This document shows, piece after piece, positions 1-5,113 of a stretch of DNA of 5,113 nt. Origin of the DNA: Ruminococcus flavefaciens (lineage in GTDB: Bacteria > Bacillota_A > Clostridia > Oscillospirales > Ruminococcaceae); assembly GCA_004556875.1 (NCBI GenBank), contig SFFP01000145.1:1-5113 (forward strand). The letters run 5' to 3'. The translations under genes and the position numbers were made by a program. The first letter of the stretch is position 1; every line of letters starts with the position of its first letter. The notes below the pieces were generated by a model. That model was not told the DNA's origin. It was given only the letters and a program-made list of their open reading frames with translations, and made no database searches.

Positions 1-1250
1 ATATCGAGGAGCTGAACATTCCATACGTCACGGATATGAGCAAATTAGTCTTTAAGGGCAATAAGGTGCTAAAAAAGGTCACAGTTGCCGATAATATCGA
101 GTCGCCGTCATATGTCAACAGTGCTTTTCAGAATTGCACATCACTTGAAGCAATTCCGCTGCCTAAGAAATATGACTCTGTCTCTGTGGGGCATTTTGCT
201 TTTTCGGGAACTGCCGTAAGCGAGGTCGATATAAATAAGCCTTCAACTATTGGCAGAAGTGCTTTTTCAGGCTGCAATGCGCTTACAGATGTAAAGCTGA
301 CAAGTGCCGCTGTGGATTCACGCGCTTTCAGCAGCTGCAATGCTCTTAAAGAGATAAGCTTCAAGGGCGGTACAACACTTGGTGAACTCAGCATCTATAA
401 CTGCCCTGAGCTTGAAAATATCAATATAGCAGGAGCTGATATAACTTCTGAGGACTCGTTTGATAAATGTCCGAAGCTTACAAAAATAGACTCAAAGCCT
501 GTTTTTGACAGCAGTACCGGCGACTTTGTGCCTGAGTACAAAGACTTTGTCTTCAAGTATTTCAGCTCGGCGGACGAAGTGGGATTTATTAATCAGTATG
601 TGGAAGCACAGGCGGAAAAGGTGGTGTCTCAGGTAGTTTCTGATGATATGACCGACATAGAAAAGGCGAAAGCAATTCACGACTGGCTGTGTAAAAATAC
701 TACATATGACCCGGGGCCGATGAACAGCAGAAAAAATCACAGTGATGCTTCAGTATTCATGAATGATAATACCGTTTGTGAGGGATATGCAAGGATATAC
801 AATATCATGCTCCATAAGGCAGGGGTAGAGTCCTGCTATGTGGTAAGTGATGACCACGCATGGGATATAGTTAAGCTTGGCGGACATTACTTTCATATTG
901 ATGTGACATGGGACGACAGAAACAGCAATGAGATATCCTATGACTGGTTTATGAAGTCAGATGCTGAGATGCAGAAAGCAGGCGGCAGTCATGCAAAATG
1001 GAAGACAGACATACCGTCCTCGCTCCATGAATTCCAGAAAACTGCGCTGCCTGAGTGCGGATTCAGCATGGGAGATATGAACACCGACGGAGAAGTTAAT
1101 GTGGCTGACCTTGTGAAAATGAGCAGGTATATTCTCGGAAATGATACCATAAAACAGGAGGACAGTGTGCTGTCTGACCTTGACTTCAGCGGTAGAACTG
1201 ATGTCTTTGATATGGTAAAATTGAGGAAAAAGCTAATAAAAAACGCGTAA
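1..1250 (+). CDS. Dockerin protein with BspA-type leucine-rich repeats and a transglutaminase-like domain (5' end missing)
   Basis: The frame is open to the first base, and the residues before the ATG at 36 already read as leucine-rich repeat, so that ATG is internal and the true start and signal peptide lie upstream. Numbering from that ATG, residues 1-155 are irregular LRR_5 (BspA-like) repeats with recurring AF-x-x-C-x-x-L units. Residues about 190-300 form a transglutaminase-like (papain-fold) domain with motif EKAKAIHDWL and a probable triad: Cys248 in VCEGYA (777-779), His274 in DHAW (855-857) and Asp289 in HIDVTW (900-902). Residues 346-404 are a type I dockerin; loop one is DMNTDGEVNVAD and loop two, DLDFSGRTDVFD, has Ser in place of Asp/Asn at position 5. 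The dockerin implies secretion and attachment to a scaffoldin cohesin. In such proteins LRRs usually bind protein or carbohydrate, and the triad could act as protease, amidase or crosslinker; which one is not decidable here. Domain calls are firm; the biological role is unknown. Confidence 0.9.
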   Translation, partial: IEELNIPYVTDMSKLVFKGNKVLKKVTVADNIESPSYVNSAFQNCTSLEAIPLPKKYDSVSVGHFAFSGTAVSEVDINKPSTIGRSAFSGCNALTDVKLTSAAVDSRAFSSCNALKEISFKGGTTLGELSIYNCPELENINIAGADITSEDSFDKCPKLTKIDSKPVFDSSTGDFVPEYKDFVFKYFSSADEVGFINQYVEAQAEKVVSQVVSDDMTDIEKAKAIHDWLCKNTTYDPGPMNSRKNHSDASVFMNDNTVCEGYARIYNIMLHKAGVESCYVVSDDHAWDIVKLGGHYFHIDVTWDDRNSNEISYDWFMKSDAEMQKAGGSHAKWKTDIPSSLHEFQKTALPECGFSMGDMNTDGEVNVADLVKMSRYILGNDTIKQEDSVLSDLDFSGRTDVFDMVKLRKKLIKNA

Positions 1251-1267
1251 TTGTACAGTATTCGGCT

Positions 1268-1300
1268 AAATTCAACTGCCGGTTGGATTTTATCTATTTT
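1268..1300 (+). terminator. Weak, AT-rich Rho-independent terminator candidate
   Basis: A 9-bp stem (1268-1276 with 1282-1290, one G-U wobble) closes a 5-base TGCCG loop and runs into a T-rich stretch (TTTTATCTATTTT). It lies 17 bases after the stop codon of the dockerin protein, where a terminator is expected. The stem is AT-rich and the T run is interrupted, so termination may be partial. Confidence 0.45.
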
Positions 1301-1307
1301 CATTCGC

Positions 1308-1336
1308 TTGTATTCTACCTGAGGTTGTGGTAGAAT
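1308..1336 (+). promoter_or_regulatory. Extended -10 promoter of the HTH regulator gene
   Basis: The -35 is TTGTAT (1308-1313, TTG conserved), the spacer is 17 bases, and the -10 is TAGAAT (1331-1336, 5 of 6 to consensus) preceded by an extended TGG. Transcription would start near 1343, leaving a 5' leader of about 23 bases before the ATG at 1366. The weak -35 is offset by the TGn extension. It separates the regulator from the dockerin gene upstream. Confidence 0.6.
1312..1336. promoter_or_regulatory. Perfect inverted repeat overlapping the promoter; candidate operator
   Basis: ATTCTACC (1312-1319) and GGTAGAAT (1329-1336) are perfect reverse complements separated by 9 bases. The right arm contains the whole -10 hexamer and the left arm starts at the last bases of the -35, so a bound dimer would block RNA polymerase. 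A further half-site copy, GTAGAATG, recurs at 1361-1368 across the start codon. The downstream gene encodes an HTH protein, so autoregulation is the natural reading, but binding is inferred only from position and symmetry. Confidence 0.5.
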
Positions 1337-1351
1337 GTAATTATAATGAAA

Positions 1352-1357
1352 AGGTGA
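1352..1357 (+). promoter_or_regulatory. Ribosome binding site that fixes the regulator start
   Basis: AGGTGA lies 8 bases before the ATG at 1366. No comparable site precedes the in-frame GTG at 1327, and that GTG would also lie upstream of the predicted transcription start. The ATG is therefore preferred. Confidence 0.7.
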
Positions 1358-1365
1358 GGTGTAGA

Positions 1366-2262
1366 ATGGATAAAAAAAGCACTTTTCGTGTGAATCTTGT
1401 AAAACGCAGAAAAGCTCTCGGACTTACACAGGAACAGCTTGCGGCACGAATGAACGTATCTCCGCAGGCGGTTTCCAAATGGGAGAATTCCAGCTATCCC
1501 GACGGAGAGCTTCTTCCGCGCCTTGCAAAGGAACTAAACATCTCACTTGATGCTCTTTTCGGGGTAAAGGTGACTGACAGCGAACGTGATATAGAACAGC
1601 TCATCGACGATGAGATGCGCGCTGCTCCCGAGGAAAAGCGCTCAGAGCTTTTCATGAAAATGATGTATACTGCACTTTGCGCCTGCAATCCAAATACAGA
1701 TACAACAGGCAGGCTTCGCACCAGCTTTGAGCATGAGACGTTTGCAGCACTGAAAACCGACCGTGAACTTGCACTTTCACGGCTCAGCCCCGATCTCAGG
1801 TATTTCTGTTTCCTTGAAATACCCGAAAACGGCGTGAATTCCTACTTTGGTGACACCACCAACATGATAAGGCTCTTCAATACTCTTGCGGACGCTGACG
1901 CTATCAGCATAATAAGCTATCTCGGCGCAAGCGTGAGAAACAAAATGTTCTCGGCTGAGACTATCTCGGAAAAGCTTGAGATACCGCTGGAAAAGGTACA
2001 GCACGTTATCGACCGCCTTGACCGCTTCGGCATTGTATGGAGAGTTTCTGCGGATATTTCGGAAAATCCCGTGATCCTTTACGGCTATACCCATGAGATA
2101 CCGCTGACGCTGATACTTGTCCTTGCCAAAACCATAACCAACTATCTGCAATATATGGATCCGAATGTTGAGCTGTGGACTCAGGGCGCTTTCAGGCGTG
2201 AAAACGGCGATAACGATGAATTCGTTCCGCAGGTGCCGTGGTGGAAGGAAGGCGAACTTTAA
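1366..2262 (+). CDS. XRE-family transcriptional regulator with a probable C-terminal winged-helix domain
   Basis: This 298-residue cytoplasmic protein starts with a clear HTH_3/XRE DNA-binding domain at residues 7-66. It shows the family pattern RRKALGLTQEQLA, a recognition helix VSPQAVSKWE, and the closing LAKELNISLDALFG. Residues 67-130 are charged and probably helical. Residues about 130-170 contain a conserved-looking YFCFLEIPENGVNSYF patch of unknown role. Residues about 172-245 (LFNTLADADAISIISYL, then AETISEKLEI and VIDRLDRFGIVWRV) resemble an ArsR/MarR-like winged helix. No enzyme domain, membrane segment or receiver domain is visible. The length is well above that of a minimal XRE repressor. 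It has its own promoter with a dyad in it, and ends 74 bases before the cellulase on the same strand, so it may control itself and the cellulase. The HTH call is firm; the second domain is moderate; the regulon and ligand are unknown. Confidence 0.88.
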   Translation: MDKKSTFRVNLVKRRKALGLTQEQLAARMNVSPQAVSKWENSSYPDGELLPRLAKELNISLDALFGVKVTDSERDIEQLIDDEMRAAPEEKRSELFMKMMYTALCACNPNTDTTGRLRTSFEHETFAALKTDRELALSRLSPDLRYFCFLEIPENGVNSYFGDTTNMIRLFNTLADADAISIISYLGASVRNKMFSAETISEKLEIPLEKVQHVIDRLDRFGIVWRVSADISENPVILYGYTHEIPLTLILVLAKTITNYLQYMDPNVELWTQGAFRRENGDNDEFVPQVPWWKEGEL

Positions 2263-2266
2263 GCAA

Positions 2267-2317
2267 TAACAGCGTAAGCTGTTAAAAAGCTCTCTGCCGA
2301 GGAGTTTGGGCGGAGAG
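2267..2317 (+). other. Two tandem RNA hairpins in the leader of the cellulase gene
   Basis: Hairpin one has a perfect 7-bp stem (2267-2273 with 2278-2284) closed by a GUAA tetraloop of the stable GNRA class. Hairpin two has a 9-bp stem with one G-U wobble (2290-2298 with 2309-2317) and a 10-base loop. Neither is followed by a T run, so they do not look like intrinsic terminators. They sit between the regulator stop codon and the cellulase ribosome binding site, a typical place for an RNA processing or stabilising element. That role is inference. Confidence 0.5.
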
Positions 2318-2323
2318 GATAAT

Positions 2324-2329
2324 AGGAGG
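2324..2329 (+). promoter_or_regulatory. Strong ribosome binding site of the cellulase gene
   Basis: AGGAGG with a 7-base, A-only-plus-C spacer to the ATG at 2337 is close to the ideal Shine-Dalgarno sequence. It begins 7 bases after the second leader hairpin and stays unpaired in that fold, predicting efficient translation. It also confirms the start, which opens a signal peptide. Confidence 0.85.
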
Positions 2330-2336
2330 AAAAAAC

Positions 2337-4784
2337 ATGAAAAAAACAGCAGCATTTCTTGCAGCCTGCGTTGTTTCAGGCTGCGCAGTAACTGCCCCTA
2401 TGACCAGTATCCCACATAATACTGCATATGCGGCAGGCGGCTATGATATGAGTATCACAGTCGATCTCAAAGGCGAGCGCAAGGAGATCTCTCCGCTCAT
2501 CTACGGCGTAAACCAGTACACAACAAGCCTCAAGGACGTTAAGACATATTCGGTACGTCAGGGCGGTAACCGTATGACAGCCTATAACTGGGAGACAAAC
2601 GCTTCAAATGCAGGTTCTGACTGGAAGCACAGCTCAGATACTAACCTTTCTGAGTCAGATGATCCTGCTGACTGCGTACAGGGACTCTCAAAAGACGCAG
2701 CTAAGAACAATGTAGGCTATAAGCTGACAACATTACAGCTTGCAGGCTATGTTTCGGCAGATAAGGACGGTACTGTTACCGAAGAGGAAAAAGCTCCTTC
2801 AAAGCGCTGGAACAAGGTAGTTCTCACAAAGGACGCTCCTTTTGCTGATACTCCCGATCTCACAGACGGCGTTGTATACATGGATGAGTATGTGAACTAT
2901 ATCATAAATAAGCTGGGCGATTCAAAGTCGGCAACAGGTATACAGGGCTACAGCCTTGACAATGAGCCTGTTCTCTGGAACGATACCCACAGCAGAATGC
3001 ATCCTGAGCCTGTAACTATCAAGGAGCTTGGCGAAAAGTCCATAGAAATGGCTAAGAACGTCAAGAAGCTTGATCCTAACGCAGAGGTTTTCGGACCTGC
3101 TCTCTACGGATATACAGCTTTCGATCACCTTGATGACGATGACGACCACACTGAGTGGGAGGAAGTCAAGGCTGCAAATAATTATCACTGGTATCTTGAC
3201 TGCTACCTCGATCAGATGCACAAGGCTTCTGAGGAGAGCGGCACAAGACTCCTTGATGTACTTGATATCCACTACTACTCCGAGTCTGCAAGAAACGGCA
3301 TTGACGACAGACTCCAGTCAGTACGTACTCTCTATGAGAAAGGCTTCTCAGAGAACAGCTGGATAGGACAGTGGTGTATGCAGAATGTACCGATACTTCC
3401 TACAATACAGGCATCTATCGACAAGTATTATCCCGGCACAAAGCTTGGTATCTCAGAGTATAACTTCGGCGGCGGAAATGATGCTTCGGGCACTATCGCT
3501 GAGGCAGAGGCACTCGGCTGCTATGCGGATCAGGGCGTTTACTTCGCTTCACTCTGGGGCGGCGAGCCTTTCATCGTAGCAGGTATCAACCTCTACACAA
3601 ACTATGACGGCAAGGGCGGCAGCTTTGGTGATACTCTTGTTCCTGCAAAGTCTGAGGACGTTTCAAAGTCAAGCACATATGCTGCTGTAAACTCTAAGGA
3701 CGATTCACAGGTAACTGTAATGGTTACAAACAAGGACCTGAAGGAAAACGAAAATGCCGTTATCAACCTCAAGAATACAGACAAGCAGTACAAGTCCGCA
3801 GCTGTATACGCTATCTACGGCGATGACGAGCAGATAAAGCTTATAGACGTTGTTAAGGACGTTAAGGATAACAATGTCAAGGTAGAGCTTCCTGCATTTT
3901 CAGCAGCAATGGTAGTCGTATCCGATAAGGCTGACGCTTTTGACGATCTCAAGACTTATGAGGAGACAAAGACTGAGACAGTTACTAAGGACTTTACAGA
4001 TATCGCATCTATGACAAATGACAAGGGCTATATCATTGTTCCTATCGAGGACGCAAAGCACCTTTCAAAGATAGTTATCAACGGTGATGTAACTTCAACA
4101 GCAGGCTCAGGCTGGGCAACAGCAGGCTGCGCAGTGTGCATCAACGCTGTTTCAGACGCAGGTGAGAACTTCTGGACATACAAGAGCTATAACCTCACAC
4201 TTGGCAGCTCAACAGCTACTGTAAAGTTTGACGGCATACTCAACAAGGAGACAGGCGAGGGCGCTGACAAGGTAGTTGAGGAGCTGAAGGCTACAGTTGC
4301 TGACGGCAAGGTAGAGCTTCAGAAGTGGTGGGACGCTTCTGAAAAGGGCGAGTCTGACACAGGCGATACTATCGGTGTTGACTACAAGAGCATTCAGGTA
4401 GTATATGAATACCCACAGGGCGAAGCACCTGCTTCAACAACAACTACTACATCAGCTGTAACTACAACATCAAAGACAACAACTTCAACTGTTACTTCCA
4501 AAACAGTAACAACTTCTGACAAGCCTGCTGATGTCAAGTACGGTGATGCAAACTGCGACGGCGATGTTGACCTCAGCGATGCTGTACTCATCATGCAGAG
4601 CCTTGCAAATCCTGACAAGTACGGCACAAGCGGCAGCGATAAGTCTCATCTCACAAAGCAGGGTTCACTTAATGGTGACTGCTGCAACAATGGAAACGGC
4701 ATAACAGTAAACGATGCAGTTTCAATTCAGAGATACCTGCTCAAGCTTATCCCTTCACTTCCCGAAAAGGCAGAAGAAAAGTAA
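2337..4784 (+). CDS. cel44A: Secreted cellulosomal GH44 endoglucanase with C-terminal binding-type module and dockerin (EndB/Cel44A-like)
   Basis: This 815-residue enzyme should hydrolyse internal beta-1,4 links in cellulose, xyloglucan or related glucans outside the cell. Residues 1-32 are a signal peptide, probably cut after AYA. Residues about 37-530 are the GH44 domain: the signature VRQGGNRMTAYNWE begins at 73, the likely acid/base is Glu210 in DNEP (2964-2966), and the likely nucleophile is Glu374 in ISEYNFGG (3456-3458). The part from about 445 to 530 fits the beta-sandwich that packs on the GH44 barrel. Residues about 540-695 are a beta-rich module at the position of the binding module of R. 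flavefaciens EndB. Residues 699-730 are a Thr/Ser-rich linker. Residues 735-806 are a dockerin: loop one, starting at Asp737, is canonical, while loop two, starting at Asp781, is one residue long and contains Cys782-Cys783. Lysine is almost always AAG, unlike the genes around it, suggesting high expression. The GH44 and dockerin calls are near certain; the gene name rests on architecture. Confidence 0.96.
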   Translation: MKKTAAFLAACVVSGCAVTAPMTSIPHNTAYAAGGYDMSITVDLKGERKEISPLIYGVNQYTTSLKDVKTYSVRQGGNRMTAYNWETNASNAGSDWKHSSDTNLSESDDPADCVQGLSKDAAKNNVGYKLTTLQLAGYVSADKDGTVTEEEKAPSKRWNKVVLTKDAPFADTPDLTDGVVYMDEYVNYIINKLGDSKSATGIQGYSLDNEPVLWNDTHSRMHPEPVTIKELGEKSIEMAKNVKKLDPNAEVFGPALYGYTAFDHLDDDDDHTEWEEVKAANNYHWYLDCYLDQMHKASEESGTRLLDVLDIHYYSESARNGIDDRLQSVRTLYEKGFSENSWIGQWCMQNVPILPTIQASIDKYYPGTKLGISEYNFGGGNDASGTIAEAEALGCYADQGVYFASLWGGEPFIVAGINLYTNYDGKGGSFGDTLVPAKSEDVSKSSTYAAVNSKDDSQVTVMVTNKDLKENENAVINLKNTDKQYKSAAVYAIYGDDEQIKLIDVVKDVKDNNVKVELPAFSAAMVVVSDKADAFDDLKTYEETKTETVTKDFTDIASMTNDKGYIIVPIEDAKHLSKIVINGDVTSTAGSGWATAGCAVCINAVSDAGENFWTYKSYNLTLGSSTATVKFDGILNKETGEGADKVVEELKATVADGKVELQKWWDASEKGESDTGDTIGVDYKSIQVVYEYPQGEAPASTTTTTSAVTTTSKTTTSTVTSKTVTTSDKPADVKYGDANCDGDVDLSDAVLIMQSLANPDKYGTSGSDKSHLTKQGSLNGDCCNNGNGITVNDAVSIQRYLLKLIPSLPEKAEEK

Positions 4785-4806
4785 TTTTTGATAAATACCT
4801 CTCTGA

Positions 4807-4834
4807 AAAAAGGACTCCGAAAGGAGTCCTTTTT
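4807..4834 (+). terminator. Strong Rho-independent terminator after the cellulase
   Basis: A perfect 12-bp stem (4807-4818 with 4823-4834) has the core GGACTCC / GGAGTCC, a GAAA (GNRA) tetraloop, and five Ts on the 3' side matched by As on the 5' side. It lies 22 bases after the stop codon. The A tract makes it potentially bidirectional. It ends the cellulase transcript and insulates the hydrolase downstream. Confidence 0.93.
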
Positions 4835-4836
4835 GC

Positions 4837-4865
4837 TTGACAATATAAGGTGTATGTGGTATAAG
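4837..4865 (+). promoter_or_regulatory. Near-consensus promoter directly after the cellulase terminator
   Basis: A perfect -35 TTGACA (4837-4842), a 17-base spacer, and -10 TATAAG (4860-4865, 5 of 6) preceded by an extended TGG form the best sigma-A promoter in the window. Transcription should begin near 4872, giving a leader of about 120 bases before the hydrolase ATG, or a separate short RNA. It begins only two bases after the terminator stem. Confidence 0.65.
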
Positions 4866-4888
4866 CGGCGAGCCGCCGCACCCTTTTT
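4865..4888. promoter_or_regulatory. GC-rich dyad plus T run at the expected start of the upstream promoter
   Basis: GCGGCG (4865-4870) and CGCCGC (4874-4879) pair perfectly across AGC, and TTTTT follows at 4884-4888. For RNA reading through from upstream this could act as a backup terminator. For RNA starting near 4872 only half the stem is transcribed, so there it would act, if at all, as a DNA operator spanning the -10 end to about +8. The sequence does not decide between these. Confidence 0.4.
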
Positions 4889-4931
4889 CGCGCTGAAGAT
4901 AAAAATAATGGCACATATTTTGCCGCGCTTC

Positions 4932-4960
4932 TTGCTATTTTCAAGCATTTATGGTATAAT
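4932..4960 (+). promoter_or_regulatory. Extended -10 promoter of the cysteine hydrolase gene
   Basis: The -35 TTGCTA (4932-4937, 4 of 6), a 17-base spacer, and a perfect -10 TATAAT (4955-4960) with the extended TGG form a good sigma-A promoter. The expected start is near 4967, about 24 bases before the ATG at 4991. This is probably the main promoter of the gene that follows. Confidence 0.75.
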
Positions 4961-4978
4961 ATATTAAAAAAATGAAAA

Positions 4979-4983
4979 GAGGG
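4979..4983 (+). promoter_or_regulatory. Ribosome binding site that fixes the hydrolase start
   Basis: GAGGG has a 7-base spacing to the ATG at 4991. The in-frame ATG at 4985 is only 1 base away, too close for initiation, so the start at 4991 is preferred. Confidence 0.65.
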
Positions 4984-4990
4984 TATGAAA

Positions 4991-5113
4991 ATGGCAGGTA
5001 AAAAGGCGCTTATCGTAATAGATATGCAGAATGACTATCTATGGGACAAAAGAATGAAGAAATTCAGCTATGACACGGAAAAGCTGACTGCTGAGGTGAA
5101 TAAAAGCATAGTG
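4991..5113 (+). CDS. Isochorismatase/nicotinamidase-like cysteine hydrolase (3' end missing)
   Basis: Only the first 41 residues are in the window. They open with KKALIVIDMQNDYL, the first beta strand and signature of the isochorismatase-like cysteine hydrolase family. Asp11 (5021-5023) corresponds to the catalytic Asp of the family Asp-Lys-Cys triad; the Lys and Cys, and any metal-binding His residues, would lie beyond the window. There is no signal peptide, so the protein should be cytoplasmic. Nicotinamidase (NAD salvage), another amidase, or an isochorismatase-type hydrolase are all possible; 41 residues cannot separate them. It has its own promoter and is cut off from the cellulase by a strong terminator, so it is probably functionally unrelated to it. 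Confidence 0.85.
   Translation, partial: MAGKKALIVIDMQNDYLWDKRMKKFSYDTEKLTAEVNKSIV

Noticed and set aside
1342..1347. Perfect TATAAT as a second -10 element for the regulator
   Set aside because: No -35-like hexamer sits 16-18 bases upstream, and the start point would fall at the ribosome binding site. The TAGAAT 11 bases upstream has correct spacing and an extended TGG.
1327..1365. In-frame GTG at 1327 as an earlier start for the regulator
   Set aside because: It has no Shine-Dalgarno sequence, lies inside the promoter dyad and upstream of the expected transcription start; the ATG at 1366 has AGGTGA 8 bases before it and begins a typical XRE N terminus.
2318..2323. GATAAT as a -10 for a cellulase promoter
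   Set aside because: The hexamer 17 bases upstream is TGCCGA, nothing like a -35, and transcription would start within the Shine-Dalgarno region.
1777..2355. Long antisense open frame of 192 codons opposite the regulator
   Set aside because: It has no recognisable domain or ribosome binding site, reads as low-complexity Leu/Phe/Ser-rich residues, and is explained by codon bias of the real gene on the + strand.
3123..3149. Asp-rich stretch (five Asp at residues 266-270) in the GH44 domain as a separate calcium motif
   Set aside because: It does not fit an EF-hand or dockerin loop spacing and is more simply a surface loop of the catalytic domain.
4431..4526. Repetitive ACA/ACT-rich tract as a DNA repeat or CRISPR-like array
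   Set aside because: It is in frame and encodes the Thr/Ser linker between the C-terminal module and the dockerin, a normal feature of multidomain cellulases; there are no regular repeat-spacer units.
4908..4967. Possible 19-codon hydrophobic leader peptide between the two promoters (ATG at 4908, TAA at 4965)
   Set aside because: Only a weak GAAGA precedes it, it overlaps the second promoter, and a frame this short is expected by chance. It would merit another look only if conserved in relatives.
4985..4990. ATG at 4985 as the hydrolase start
   Set aside because: It is only 1 base after the GAGGG ribosome binding site; the next in-frame ATG at 4991 has a normal 7-base spacing.

Overview
The window looks like chromosomal DNA from a cellulosome-producing gut or rumen Firmicute, most likely Ruminococcus (R. 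flavefaciens / R. champanellensis type). Two independent dockerin proteins occur within 5 kb. One is a GH44 cellulase with the layout signal peptide, GH44, C-terminal module, Thr/Ser linker and dockerin, which matches EndB/Cel44A of R. flavefaciens as I know it. Base composition, strong purine-rich Shine-Dalgarno sites and extended -10 promoters also fit a clostridial genome. The species assignment is inference; no rRNA or other marker is present.

Layout, all on the + strand. (1) Positions 1-1250 hold the 3' part of a secreted protein with BspA-type leucine-rich repeats, a transglutaminase-like domain with an intact Cys-His-Asp triad, and a C-terminal type I dockerin. (2) Positions 1251-1365 hold a weak terminator-like hairpin, an extended -10 promoter, and a perfect 8-bp inverted repeat that fills the promoter spacer and covers the -10. 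(3) Positions 1366-2262 encode a two-domain regulator: an XRE-type HTH followed by a probable winged helix. (4) Positions 2263-2336 form a 74-base leader with two hairpins and a strong ribosome binding site, but no convincing promoter or terminator. (5) Positions 2337-4784 encode the GH44 dockerin cellulase. (6) Positions 4785-4990 hold a textbook terminator, a near-consensus promoter with a GC-rich dyad at its expected start point, and a second promoter. (7) Positions 4991-5113 hold the start of an isochorismatase/nicotinamidase-like cysteine hydrolase, cut by the window end.

How it may work together: the two dockerin proteins would be secreted and docked onto scaffoldin cohesins encoded elsewhere. 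The cellulase would cut beta-1,4-glucans. The transglutaminase-like protein may process, bind or crosslink protein, but its role is not evident from sequence. The regulator sits directly upstream of the cellulase on the same strand with no clear stop signal between them, and its own promoter carries a candidate operator. An autoregulated regulator-cellulase unit is therefore the main functional hypothesis. The hydrolase appears to be a separate transcription unit. I see no mobile element, CRISPR array, tRNA or rRNA. I do not see a clearly new biological system; the least explained parts are the three noncoding gaps and the regulator.
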